Below are positions 23,143 to 30,639 of a stretch of DNA of 39,571 bases, in pieces. The stretch comes from an uncultured Eubacteriales bacterium. GTDB taxonomy: Bacteria; Bacillota; Clostridia; Oscillospirales; Oscillospiraceae. The stretch spans positions 1-39,571 of the forward strand of contig ONNS01000010.1 of the NCBI GenBank assembly GCA_900319275.1, in the 5' to 3' direction. The position numbers and the translations under genes were made by a program. How positions within the stretch are numbered: position 1 is the stretch's first letter; each line of letters begins with the position of its first letter. The notes beneath the pieces were generated by a model. It ran no database searches. It had not been told where the DNA came from and saw nothing but the letters and a program-made list of their open reading frames with translations.

Positions 23143-23378
23143 TCGCGCCGCCGCCCCTTTCCCTTCGGCCGATAGCACGGGCAGCCCTCGCGCTCGAGGA
23201 TCTCCGGGACGCGCTGCGCGGCCTCCTCATAGGGGATATGATAGATATCGCACGCAGTTTTTGTCACCGTCTCGCGTCCGGCGCTGCTGTCGGCATAGAT
23301 GCAGGCGCTTACAGCGTGCTCATAGCCGCCGATCTTACTGTGCCAGGCGCAGCCCTTGCACTGCTCCGATCGTGTCAC
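23139..23378 (-). CDS. Small cysteine-containing early protein
   Basis: 79 residues (MTRSEQCKGCAWHSKIGGYE). Cys at 7, 10, 26, 43, 70 and 72 with His residues suggest metal binding; the order CKGCAWH ... CIYADSSAGRE ... CDIYHI ... GCPCYRPKG resembles small DNA- or RNA-binding phage proteins often next to genes like these. It overlaps both neighbours by four bases. Confidence 0.65.
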   Translation of the reverse strand: MTRSEQCKGCAWHSKIGGYEHAVSACIYADSSAGRETVTKTACDIYHIPYEEAAQRVPEILEREGCPCYRPKGKGRRRE

Positions 23379-23695
23379 GGCTCGGCCTCCTCGGTCTCCG
23401 GCGCCGTGATCAGCTCGAGCATGCGCAGGCAGGCGGCGCGGCTGGCGTGCTGCAGGATCTCAGCCCCGTCGACCGCGAGCGTCCAGTATTCACCCTCCTG
23501 CAATATCTCTATGTAGCGCGTGCGCAGCGGCAGCGGCTTATCGTGCGGCAGCATCGGTACCTCCGGGCCGGACAGGATCCGCGGCGTCGGCGTCTGTGGG
23601 CCGTCCTGGCCGCGCAGGAGCTCGAAACCGTGTGCCAGCAGGTCCTGCACCCGTCTGGCGTTATCGCCGGCGCGCGTGCGGTTAAAAATCCTCAT
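23375..23695 (-). CDS. Hypothetical early protein
   Basis: 106 residues from ATG 23695 with GGAGGAG nine bases upstream. No recognised domain; start MRIFNRTRAGDNARRVQDLL, then a middle segment with VPMLPHDKPLPLRTRYIEIL and a C-terminal helix AACLRMLELIT. A longer frame from 23902 reads through the small-RNA locus and is not used. It overlaps the small membrane gene upstream by 14 bases. Confidence 0.65.
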   Translation of the reverse strand: MRIFNRTRAGDNARRVQDLLAHGFELLRGQDGPQTPTPRILSGPEVPMLPHDKPLPLRTRYIEILQEGEYWTLAVDGAEILQHASRAACLRMLELITAPETEEAEP

Positions 23696-23831
23696 GGCGG
23701 CGCTCCTCCATTTCCTGCTCCTTGCTGCGGAAAAACCAAACGGCCGCAGCGATCGAGAGCAGCAGCAGAATAAAATAGGCGGCGGGCTCGTCGCCGGAAT
23801 AGACGGCGGCCGCAGTGTAAATGATAGACAT
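23682..23831 (-). CDS. Tiny single-span membrane protein
   Basis: 49 residues. A hydrophobic span (YFILLLLSIAAAVWFF, about 19-34) is followed by a charged tail (RSKEQEMEERRHEDF). ATG 23831 has a GAGGAAAAGG site. Its start codon overlaps the -35 box of the opposite-strand small-RNA promoter, so the two transcripts may interfere. Function unknown. Confidence 0.65.
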   Translation of the reverse strand: MSIIYTAAAVYSGDEPAAYFILLLLSIAAAVWFFRSKEQEMEERRHEDF

Positions 23832-23859
23832 TGACCTTTTCCTCCCCGTTTGATATAAT
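23831..23859 (+). promoter_or_regulatory. Promoter of small RNA 1
   Basis: Plus strand TTGACC (23831-23836), a 17-base spacer and TATAAT (23854-23859), with TG one base before the -10 (extended -10). It points against the early operon and has no reading frame after it. Confidence 0.7.
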
Positions 23860-23865
23860 TCGACT

Positions 23866-23924
23866 GTACTCCTTTGTCTTTGGCTGCTTTGCAGGGCTCC
23901 ACCCCTGCGGGCAGCCGCTTTTTT
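23866..23924 (+). ncRNA. Candidate small RNA 1
   Basis: About 59 bases from a purine seven bases after the -10 to the end of a T-run. The 3' half folds as GGCTGC then GCAGGG around a six-base loop with CCCTGC and CAGCC, followed by six T: an intrinsic terminator on this strand only. The 5' part, GTACTCCTTTGTC, includes CTCCTTT, complementary to AAAGGAG ribosome sites. Its layout (promoter at the start of the next minus-strand gene, T-run over the stop of the previous one) is repeated at 30231-30335. Expression is inferred. Confidence 0.6.
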
Positions 23925-24105
23925 ATGCCTCGATGTCTGAATCGTCCGTCTCATCCAATAGTTTCTGAATCTCCCATAGTGCGCGATAGCATTCTCGCCG
24001 TGTTGTCCCTTTTCTCGGTATCGGGTTTAAGCCGTCCATAGGGACAAGCAGAAGCCTTCGCATAATTACACGGATTTTTTTAAGCGTTTCTCTGTCGCGC
24101 ATCAT
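23923..24105 (-). CDS. Hypothetical basic early protein
   Basis: 60 residues (MMRDRETLKKIRVIMRRLLL), basic and helical, with RKGTTRRECYRALWEIQKLL. No family recognised. ATG 24105 overlaps the stop of the upstream gene; AGAGGTG lies upstream. Its stop codon overlaps the T-run of small RNA 1 on the other strand. Confidence 0.65.
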   Translation of the reverse strand: MMRDRETLKKIRVIMRRLLLVPMDGLNPIPRKGTTRRECYRALWEIQKLLDETDDSDIEA

Positions 24106-24473
24106 TTGCCCACCTCTTCCGGTGCGTCCGACTGCCGGCGGCGGTAGATCTCGGCTTGGTCGTTCAGCCACTCGATCGTATTGTCCCGCTCGGCGAGCTC
24201 GGTCTCGAGCTCGCACACGCGCAGCCTGGCCTGCTCCAGCTCCCGCTCGGCCTTTTTGGCCCGGTCGAGGAGTTTTTTCTTTTCCTGGTCGAGCGCGCGG
24301 GCGGCCTTCCAGTAGGTCCGCCCCTTTTTGGCGATGGCGGCGCTGCAGGCCAGGCTTGTCTCGAGCTTGGCGCCCACGGCCAGGTTGGCCCGGCGCGCCT
24401 GCAGCAGCTGCTCGTGCAGATCGTTGACCTCGGTTTCCCACCACTGCATTTGTCTGTCTGTCAAAACGTGCAT
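24102..24473 (-). CDS. Coiled-coil early protein
   Basis: 123 residues from ATG 24473 with AAGGAG upstream; the longer frame from 24662 is not supported. Nearly the whole length is a heptad-type coiled coil (VNDLHEQLLQARRANLAVGA, LDRAKKAERELEQARLRVCE), ending RRRQSDAPEEVGK. Function not known; similar rod proteins are common in phage early regions. Confidence 0.7.
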   Translation of the reverse strand: MHVLTDRQMQWWETEVNDLHEQLLQARRANLAVGAKLETSLACSAAIAKKGRTYWKAARALDQEKKKLLDRAKKAERELEQARLRVCELETELAERDNTIEWLNDQAEIYRRRQSDAPEEVGK

Positions 24474-24513
24474 GGTATTCTCTCCTTTTTCTCGGTTGCT
24501 GAGAGACAGCGCG

Positions 24514-24744
24514 TCACTCCTCGTCTCTCCAGCGGCCCTTATATCTCGCGCGCCGGTCCTTCGGCGGCGGCCCGCTCGGCGCGGACTTATAGATCCGGCG
24601 CTTTTTCGTGACCTCGTACTGCGTGACGCGCTCCTCTGATCTGTTACACATGGCACATGCACCCGAGCGCGGCGCGGTGACGGGGTCGGTTGAATATTCG
24701 GCCCTCAGCTTTGCCGCGCATGACGGGCACATGGTTATCAACAT
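24514..24744 (-). CDS. Small zinc-binding-like early protein
   Basis: 76 residues. CPSCAAKL near 6-13 and CAMCNRSE near 30-37 form a two-CxxC zinc ribbon; the C-terminal third is strongly basic (KKRRIYKSAPSGPPPKDRRA), consistent with nucleic-acid binding. No closer family is recognised. Confidence 0.65.
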   Translation of the reverse strand: MLITMCPSCAAKLRAEYSTDPVTAPRSGACAMCNRSEERVTQYEVTKKRRIYKSAPSGPPPKDRRARYKGRWRDEE

Positions 24745-24753
24745 GGTATCTCC

Positions 24754-24963
24754 TTATTCTGCGGTCTCCGGCTGGATCGGCTCGACTTCCGAGGCGTGGA
24801 CGATGGTCACGCTGTGATCGCAGCGGTCGCGCAGCTCGGCCGTGATATGGATCTCCCCGCGGTAGGCGCGGTAGATGATCGCACTGACGCAGCTGTAGCG
24901 CGTCCCCAGCCGCTGCACAGGTTCCCCGGACAGCAGGGCCTTCTTCAGCTCGGCGTTATTCAT
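24754..24963 (-). CDS. Hypothetical early protein
   Basis: 69 residues (MNNAELKKALLSGEPVQRLG), with a short helix then a beta-rich part (YSCVSAIIYRAYRGEIHITA) that looks like a small barrel. It overlaps the upstream gene by four bases (ATGA). Function not recognised; proteins with this start are frequent in clostridial prophages. Confidence 0.65.
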   Translation of the reverse strand: MNNAELKKALLSGEPVQRLGTRYSCVSAIIYRAYRGEIHITAELRDRCDHSVTIVHASEVEPIQPETAE

Positions 24964-25373
24964 GCCTCTACCATCCTTTTTTCGGCCCTTGCGCAGAAAA
25001 AATACTTCTCAGTTACAAGGCCCAGGATCGGACAAAAGTGGTTTTCAATTAGCCCTCCCGGTTCCCAATCGGTTTCCCAGTTCTCGCAGTCCCTGCAGCA
25101 GACGACCGTCCTCCACTTTTCCTTAAACGCTTTCACGTCCGCCTCATAGTCAGATCTGCCGGTGTCCCCGCTGCGGTACCAGTCGAAACTGTGCAGCAGG
25201 CAAAAGACGTCATACGTGATTTCTGAGATGTCCCTGTCCTCGAGCTTGTTGAGGATCCGCACGGCCTTGGCCATGTCATGCTGCTCTTCGCCGTTCATAT
25301 CGAGCTGGGGATATGCCCCGGTGATCGTGTCGCACAGCGAGTCGTTGATGTAATCAAAATGTCCGCCGCTCAT
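24960..25373 (-). CDS. Hypothetical early protein (MSGGHFDY family)
   Basis: 137 residues starting MSGGHFDYINDSLCDTITGA, a signature start seen in many clostridial phage proteins of unknown role. A helical middle (HDMAKAVRILNKLEDRDISE) is followed by YRSGDTGRSDYEADVKAFKE and a Cys cluster (VVCCRDCENWE) near 110. It lies in the coupled string of early genes. Confidence 0.7.
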   Translation of the reverse strand: MSGGHFDYINDSLCDTITGAYPQLDMNGEEQHDMAKAVRILNKLEDRDISEITYDVFCLLHSFDWYRSGDTGRSDYEADVKAFKEKWRTVVCCRDCENWETDWEPGGLIENHFCPILGLVTEKYFFCARAEKRMVEA

Positions 25374-25768
25374 GCCTCACACTCCCACTCAATTCTGTCG
25401 TGCTGCTCCGGGTTGCACGGACAGGTCTGGCAGCGACCCGGACGCTCCTCCGGCCAGTCGCAGATTATGACTCTGTTATAGCGGCAGAGGTTGTATTTTT
25501 TAGCTTTTACTGCAGCTTGTTTTATGTTGCAGCATTCACATCGCTCCGGATAGTCTGTCCAGTGGTCACAGATCACCCGCTCGTTATAGCAGCACCTCGT
25601 CAGCTTTGGTTTACTATCGAGTACCAGCTGCAGCAGCATGCGGATGGCCCCAGCTGCGGCCAGCTTGAGCTCATAGATGCAGCCGCTTCTTTCGGGCGCG
25701 TTCGGGCAGCCGCGGCAATCCATCCTCGCGCAGCAGCACAGCGCGTCTGCAATCTCTCGGTTTGTCAA
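25370..25768 (-). CDS. Cysteine-rich early protein with an internal repeat
   Basis: 132 residues with many Cys residues. Two similar blocks of about 22 residues occur: CCYNERVICD ... PERCECC near 59-80 and CRYNRVIICD ... PGRCQTC near 94-115. Such Cys pairing suggests metal-binding knuckles. An N-terminal block CCCARMDCRGCPNAPERSGC adds a third Cys cluster. Function is not known; binding to nucleic acid or protein is possible. It overlaps both neighbours by four bases. Confidence 0.65.
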   Translation of the reverse strand: MTNREIADALCCCARMDCRGCPNAPERSGCIYELKLAAAGAIRMLLQLVLDSKPKLTRCCYNERVICDHWTDYPERCECCNIKQAAVKAKKYNLCRYNRVIICDWPEERPGRCQTCPCNPEQHDRIEWECEA

Positions 25769-26367
25769 GTAATCACCTCCCCAGTGTCGGCGTCGACGTG
25801 AAACTGCTCGGCGTCCTCGGCGGCCGTCTGATAGTGCAGCGTGGTCTCCAACTCATCCGCAAGTCTCCTAAGCCGACCGGCCAGCACTTCCGGCTCCGGC
25901 AGCTTGGGCATGATGATCGCCTGCAGCATGAAGCCCGTCTTTATTGCAAAGTAGATCTTTCCGTCCTTATCTTTTCGCTCGTAGATCTCGAAACCGTCCA
26001 GATCATTCAGCGGTTCGAGATACTTTGGATTGAAAAACCAGAGGCCGCGGCTTGTTCTTGCCGGTATGATTTTCATGTTTCGAAACACGATACCGATATC
26101 CATCTCCGGCAGCATCCGCTCATTGTCGTCGTCATCGTTGAAATTCAGATTCGTCGGCAGTTTCGTAGATCGCACGCGGAATTCTCCGCGCTTATCTCCC
26201 GGCACGTCCAGCACGGCAAGGATCGTTTTTTCGTCCATGCGCGGCATATCATACAGGGGATATACCGCGTAACCGTCGGTGATCCACTGGATACCGTTCT
26301 CCTCGTCGTCGAACAGCGTGACGCCTTTGACGCTCTTACATAGCGCCGCAATCTTTTTGATGATCAT
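25765..26367 (-). CDS. Hypothetical early protein
   Basis: 200 residues from ATG 26367 with an AGGAGG site ten bases upstream. It starts MIIKKIAALCKSVKGVTLFD and includes DGYAVYPLYDMPRMDEKTIL; a similar start is seen in many clostridial phage early proteins. A helical C-terminus (LAGRLRRLADELETTLHYQT) ends FHVDADTGEVIT. It may be a clamp- or RecT-like replacement, but no motif supports a function. Confidence 0.65.
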   Translation of the reverse strand: MIIKKIAALCKSVKGVTLFDDEENGIQWITDGYAVYPLYDMPRMDEKTILAVLDVPGDKRGEFRVRSTKLPTNLNFNDDDDNERMLPEMDIGIVFRNMKIIPARTSRGLWFFNPKYLEPLNDLDGFEIYERKDKDGKIYFAIKTGFMLQAIIMPKLPEPEVLAGRLRRLADELETTLHYQTAAEDAEQFHVDADTGEVIT

Positions 26368-26573
26368 GTGCTCTTGTCCTCCTTTTCCCTGGCCAGCTTC
26401 TTCTTGGCCTTGCCGAGCAGCCACAGCTTGATGCAGCGCGCACAGTCCCGCTCACTGACATGGCCGAGCCGACGGCACTTGTCATATGAGCTATACCGGC
26501 ACTGGCCCGCGCGGACCATGATCACGGCGGCGATTTCGACCGCCCTTTTCTCAACAGTCGGTGCGTTTTTCAT
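26364..26573 (-). CDS. Small basic cysteine-containing protein
   Basis: 69 residues from ATG 26573, which overlaps the upstream stop (ATGA). Cys at 25, 33, 44 and 47 (CRYSSYDKCRRLGHVSERDC, CARC) may hold a metal; the C-terminus is basic (AKKKLAREKEDKST). Function unknown. Confidence 0.65.
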   Translation of the reverse strand: MKNAPTVEKRAVEIAAVIMVRAGQCRYSSYDKCRRLGHVSERDCARCIKLWLLGKAKKKLAREKEDKST

Positions 26574-26734
26574 GACTCGTCTACCTTCCCGATGAAATCC
26601 CAAAATCTGAACAGCACGCCCCTGAACTTGCGCTTTTTCTTGTACCAGATGTTATGCATCTCTGCGGCATACCAGATTGCAAAATCGAGATACGCAAGAC
26701 CAACCAACAGCATAACAATTTGAGCGGTTTTCAC
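26570..26734 (-). CDS. Small membrane protein
   Basis: 54 residues from a GTG start at 26734 with GGAGG seven bases upstream. A hydrophobic segment (AQIVMLLVGLAYLDFAIWYA, 4-23) is followed by a basic tail (NIWYKKKRKFRGVLFRFW), so it is probably a single-span membrane protein with its charged end inside. It is translated in a coupled string: GTGA overlap upstream, ATGA overlap downstream. It is below the size limit of many gene callers. Confidence 0.65.
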   Translation of the reverse strand: MKTAQIVMLLVGLAYLDFAIWYAAEMHNIWYKKKRKFRGVLFRFWDFIGKVDES

Positions 26735-27033
26735 GGCTGCGCCTCCTCTGCCGGAATGATGGATACTTGCTCCTGTAGGAATTTGACAGCTGCATCCGCT
26801 TCGACGTTAGACGACCAAAAATCATAGGCTCGCTCGTTTGCGTCAACGATCGCTTCGGTTCGGTCTATCAGATCTCCGTGCGGCTGGACAGGGACGGCTT
26901 TCCACGGAATACAATCTTTCCCGTTCCCCCACAGTCTTTCTCCGTGGTTTTCGTAAACACGACCGTCCGGGAATAATGTGAGCGTTATTTTCTTTTCTTT
27001 CGGCAGCTCCATGCCCTGGATATAGATCCCCAC
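26731..27033 (-). CDS. Hypothetical early protein
   Basis: 100 residues (MGIYIQGMELPKEKKITLTL). The motif PHGDLIDRTEAIV near 51-63 is common in clostridial phage proteins of unknown role, usually after an N-terminal beta part like this one. The C-terminal helix runs NVEADAAVKFLQEQVSIIPA. Confidence 0.7.
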   Translation of the reverse strand: MGIYIQGMELPKEKKITLTLFPDGRVYENHGERLWGNGKDCIPWKAVPVQPHGDLIDRTEAIVDANERAYDFWSSNVEADAAVKFLQEQVSIIPAEEAQP

Positions 27034-27036
27034 AAT

Positions 27037-28131
27037 TCAGCCCTCCTTTTTCGCCGGGATGCGATCGAGGGTCTGCTGCAGGATGACGCGCACGCCGGTG
27101 CAGAGCTTGTCCGCAGTCTCCGGATCGTGCTCCCGGATTTCCCGGACGATCTCCATCATGCTGTTGATATTCTCCTGGACAGCACGGAAATAGACGCCGA
27201 ATCTCGCCGCTTCCGCGGTTGAGGCCTTCAGCTGCTTCCGGGCTGCTTCCAGCTCCTGGCGCGCGTCTGCGGCGGCCCGCTCGGCCGCGGCGATCTTATC
27301 GGCGGCGCCGCTCTCGGCCTTGCCGGCGGCGTCCTTCAGCTTGTCTCGCTCCCGCTCGGCCTTGTCCAGTTTCTTCTGGATGGCGTTGATCTTCTCCGCG
27401 GCCTCTGCTTCGGCTTTGGCCTTGGCCAGACGCGCGGCCTCCTCGATCGCCGCCTCGTCGCGCTCTTTGACCGTGGCGATCGGCCTCGACTCCAGTTCCT
27501 TCACCTGCTCGCGCAGCCTGGCGGCAAGCTGCTCGGCCTCCTCGGCCCGCGTCTTGTAGGGGCCGACGCCCTCGGCGTCCTGTGCCGCCTTTTGTAGCGC
27601 ATCCCTGAGCCCTTCCTGCGCCGTTTCCAGCTTTTCCTCCAGCTCGGCAATGGCCAGCCCCTGGCCCTCCTCGGCCTCGTGCAGGGCACGCTCGGCGTCC
27701 GCGGCACGCTGCTCCGCCGCCTTGCGCGCGGCGATCGCCTCCTCGAGTTCGCGGGTGCTTATGCCCTCTGCGTTGACATCCGCGGCAAATTCCTCGCGCT
27801 CACTTTCCGGCACAGAAAGGAGCAGTAATGCTTTGGAAATCGGCAAATCCGCAAACGTCTGCGTATTTGTCTCCGGCCCAAAAAGGCCCAGCTGCGCCGC
27901 TCCGTATTCGTTGAAGATCTTCATATAGTTCTGTGCACTGCGCTCGGAGAATTCCGTCTCCCTCTTCAGCCAAGGCAGCCACTCGCCGTGACTCAACAGC
28001 TCCTTGGCCTCCACCAGGCGCCGCCCGATCTCAATGGCGCAGAGCGTCGTCACGCGCCGCCCGGCGTCCACATACATGCGTATCTCCGCGCCGATGACCT
28101 CCGGCGTCCGGACTTTTTCTATTTCGTTCAT
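27037..28131 (-). CDS. DUF3102-type phage protein with long coiled coil
   Basis: 364 residues. Residues 1-110 form a DUF3102-like domain (GRRVTTLCAIEIGRRLVEAK, SERSAQNYMKIFNEYG), seen in clostridial phages and conjugative elements, probably DNA binding. Residues 125-310 are a continuous charged coiled coil (EAIAARKAAEQRAADAERAL and similar). A C-terminal helical cap has AVQENINSMMEIVREIREHD. It overlaps the pcfJ-like stop as ATGA. The exact role is unknown. Confidence 0.8.
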   Translation of the reverse strand: MNEIEKVRTPEVIGAEIRMYVDAGRRVTTLCAIEIGRRLVEAKELLSHGEWLPWLKRETEFSERSAQNYMKIFNEYGAAQLGLFGPETNTQTFADLPISKALLLLSVPESEREEFAADVNAEGISTRELEEAIAARKAAEQRAADAERALHEAEEGQGLAIAELEEKLETAQEGLRDALQKAAQDAEGVGPYKTRAEEAEQLAARLREQVKELESRPIATVKERDEAAIEEAARLAKAKAEAEAAEKINAIQKKLDKAERERDKLKDAAGKAESGAADKIAAAERAAADARQELEAARKQLKASTAEAARFGVYFRAVQENINSMMEIVREIREHDPETADKLCTGVRVILQQTLDRIPAKKEG

Positions 28132-29853
28132 GCGGTTTTAACCTCCTCTGTCTGTTTTTTCACCGGCAGCACCGGCGCGCCGTCCTTGTCCCGCTCGCTA
28201 CCGCGGTTCACCCAGTCGAGCCACGCATCGAGAAACCAGGCAAACTTCTTACGCGGTGAGACCGCGTGCTTATATCCCTCGTTCCGGTATCCGTGGATCT
28301 GCTGGATCTCGACCCTGCCTTTGCTCTCCCGCAGCTCGATCGTCAGGAAGGACCGGCCCGGCGTCTTTTGCTTGCGCAGAAAGAGAATCGTGGTCTGTCC
28401 CTCAATATGCCGGGCGGCATAGCCGCCGACGCAGTGGTGCAGCGTCTTTCCTTCCTGCACGATCTCGGCGCTGCATGTCGGGATCAGCACGCAATAGCCG
28501 CCCATGGAAAAGGCATACTTCTTTTCCAGCTTGCGGCGGCGGTATTTGTATTTCTTCATTTCCGCCGCGGTGCTGTTGACGCGGATGATGGCCGCCGCGG
28601 CGTCGTGCCGCTCCTGCAGGTCCTTCGGCATGGCCACGGTCTCCTCGCGGAGGTCATAGCCGAGCTTCTCGGCCATACTGAGATAGTCGTTCCACATCTC
28701 CAGGATCTGCGCCGGCGTCGCCGTGGCATATCGGCCGCAGCACGGGACGAGCCGCCGCACATAGTGCGCGGCCTTGGTCATATCCACGCCGGCCGCCTTG
28801 GCGCAGCTGCGCAGTGTCGGCAGATTGGCCTTGCCGACCTGGTTGACGAGTGCGCGGTACTGTTTCAGCGTCAGGTCCTTGCAGTTCTCGCGCCAGATCT
28901 TCAGCTCCTCAAAATCGCTGCCCTGCGTGAGGAAGTCCCTCGGCGTCCTGTTTCCCCATCCGCAGAAAAGCGGGCGGGTTCGTCGCGTCCCAGTCGATGA
29001 GCCGCGCGTTTTTCTTTCCGTTCTCGATCAGATCGCGCACGGCCTCGGTAAAGCCGAATTTCACGGCCATCTCGATCTGCGGGTGCAGTGCGTACCAGGC
29101 CAGGTATTTCACGATCCATCTGGCCGTATCTCCGCCCGCCAGATCCGCAGCGTATTCGTAATGATAGAAGTCCTCGATCTGACAGAATTTCCAATCCTTG
29201 CTGTTGAAGATCTCGCCGTAGCCTATCAGGGCATAGTCTCCGTAGTAATCGTTATAGCCCATCAGGTTCGGCGGGAACGGATCGACCACGGTTTTCGTCG
29301 GCGCCCAGTCGTGGCCGACCGGATTGCCGCCCTCCCAGATTGTTTGGCGTTTCCATTCCTGCACAGTGCCGCGTTTGAAGTAATAGCGGACCGTCGGGCT
29401 CCAGCCGATGTCCCCGTCGAGCTCATCCCAGGTGAAGCTTCGCGCGGCGTTCCCGGCCTCGATCAGCAGGGCGCCGTCCGGCAGCAGGCGCGCGACCGCG
29501 ACTTTCGCCCAGCTTGTCAGGCTGTGCATATCGTAGCGGAATTTATAGACCGCGAGTCCCTCCATCTCCACCCCGCACTGCGGGCAGTTCAGCCGCTCGT
29601 GGTGCATCTTCCCGCGGGCGTAGTTGCCGCGGACCGCCTCAAAGGTCTCGTGGCAGTTCGTGCAGTGGCAGATGCGCACGGGTTTGCTCGAGCTGTCGAG
29701 TCCGCTGTCGTCAAAGTCCTCCGCCATGTGGAAAAACAGATACTGCGGAAACAGCCCGCGGATCCTGTCCTCCTCTTCGGCGTCGAGGTAGGCCGGAAAC
29801 TGCGCCAGCACGGCCTCGTGCTCGCTTTCCGGCAGATTGCATTTTGCTCCCAT
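28128..29853 (-). pseudogene. pcfJ: PcfJ-like protein, split by a one-base frameshift
   Basis: Two open frames together make one PcfJ-like protein of about 574 residues. The upstream part (start ATG 29853) has a zinc-ribbon ICHCTNCHETF and CPQCGVEM; the downstream part carries the PcfJ core GKTLHHCVGGYAARHIEGQT and FLRKQKTPGRSFLTIELRES. The frame breaks near 28937-28939: one extra base in a run of three G on the coding strand. Removing it joins RMGKQDAE to DFLTQGSDFEELKIW. The break could be a real mutation, a recording slip or a rare +1 recoding. PcfJ occurs with PcfK on conjugative plasmids and phages; its function is not known. Confidence 0.8.
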
Positions 29854-29863
29854 CCCGCTCACC

Positions 29864-30220
29864 TCACAGAAACTGCGTGATGTCTAGGATCATCGGCCCC
29901 ATGGTCTGCGGCTTCTCGGCCGCTGCGGCGCCGATCAGGTCGATGGTCATCTGCATGCGGATCTCGGCGCCCGGGAAATAGAACTGCACGGCCTTTCGGT
30001 AGGCGTCGAGATCGCTGATGCTGTTCCCGACACCCTTGGCCACCTTCTTCATACAGTCGCCGAAGCTGCCACCCTGGGCGACGGCCTGGGCAAATTCTTC
30101 GTCCTGTCGGCAGAAGTCTTCCAGCGTCTTGCGCACGGCGTGCTTCATGGCGTCCTCTTTCTGGCCGAAAGAGCCGTTCTGATTCAGCTTTTCAAGGGCC
30201 TGTTTCAGGTATTCGCTCAC
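29864..30220 (-). CDS. pcfK: PcfK / AcrIIA9-like protein
   Basis: 118 residues from GTG 30220 with AAGGAGG six bases upstream. The C-terminal half (GGSFGDCMKKVAKGVGNSIS then AYRKAVQFYFPGAEIRMQM) matches PcfK-like proteins, the family that includes the Cas9 inhibitor AcrIIA9. It lies next to a PcfJ-like gene, as in pCF10. Anti-Cas9 activity is possible but cannot be told from sequence, since most family members are untested. It is an early gene, as inhibitors need to be, and its ribosome site overlaps the -35 of the opposite-strand small-RNA promoter. Confidence 0.75.
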   Translation of the reverse strand: MSEYLKQALEKLNQNGSFGQKEDAMKHAVRKTLEDFCRQDEEFAQAVAQGGSFGDCMKKVAKGVGNSISDLDAYRKAVQFYFPGAEIRMQMTIDLIGAAAAEKPQTMGPMILDITQFL

Positions 30221-30230
30221 GTTTTCCTCC

Positions 30231-30259
30231 TTGTCTTTTCCGGCCCTGTTTGCTACAAT
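30231..30259 (+). promoter_or_regulatory. Promoter of small RNA 2
   Basis: Plus strand TTGTCT (30231-30236), a 17-base spacer and TACAAT (30254-30259) with TG one base before it. Flanking bases CCC..TTTG are shared with the promoter at 23831-23859. Confidence 0.6.
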
Positions 30260-30265
30260 AGCAAT

Positions 30266-30335
30266 ACAGGTACTTTCCTTTTGTGCTCTCCGTTATCTGG
30301 GCCGTCCGTGTTGGTAGCGCGGGCGGTCTTTTTTT
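30266..30335 (+). ncRNA. Candidate small RNA 2
   Basis: About 66-70 bases. Its 5' part, GTACTTTCCTTTTGTG, resembles GTACTCCTTTGTC of candidate 1. The end folds as GGCCGTCCG / CGGGCGGTC (nine bp with two G-U) around an 11-base loop and is followed by seven T. The run of T overlaps the stop codon of the 83-residue gene on the other strand, as in candidate 1. No ORF is present. Expression and role are inferred. Confidence 0.55.
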
Positions 30336-30585
30336 AGCTGAGCGACTCGCTCAGGTCCGGCAGCCTGGCGTATTCGTCGGGGTGCTGGGTGTAATAGTCG
30401 CTCATGACCTGGGTCAGGCGCTTGGTGGCATTCTCGTGGAAGCGGTTCCGCTGCTCATCGGTCGTCTCTTCCCATGGCACGCTTGTGCCGTCCTCCAGGA
30501 TCAGGTAACAGACAAACGTAAGATCGTCTTTTCTCGTTTTTCTCGGTTTCCGTTCGGCCATGCGCCCGCCTCCCCTTGCTGCCAT
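30334..30585 (-). CDS. Hypothetical early protein
   Basis: 83 residues from ATG 30585 with GAGGAGG ten bases upstream (second ATG at 30561). Basic start (RKPRKTRKDDLTFVCYLILE), then EDGTSVPWEETTDEQRNRFH and a helical end. Similar short proteins beginning like this are common in clostridial prophages near the repressor; function unknown. Confidence 0.65.
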   Translation of the reverse strand: MAARGGGRMAERKPRKTRKDDLTFVCYLILEDGTSVPWEETTDEQRNRFHENATKRLTQVMSDYYTQHPDEYARLPDLSESLS

Positions 30586-30610
30586 CTACAAATCACCTCC
30601 TCCAAGCCTA

Positions 30611-30639
30611 TGCGCTGACGGCTTGGGCACTTGCCCTCA
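30611..30639 (-). repeat. 29-bp repeat after HTH gene, copy A
   Basis: Matches 31290-31318 at 26 of 29 positions. On the minus strand it reads GGGCAAGTGCCCAAGC and then TCAGCGCA, immediately after the stop of the 206-residue HTH gene. The core GGGCA / TGCCC is a palindrome with a two-base centre, as for a dimeric repressor site. Confidence 0.6.
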
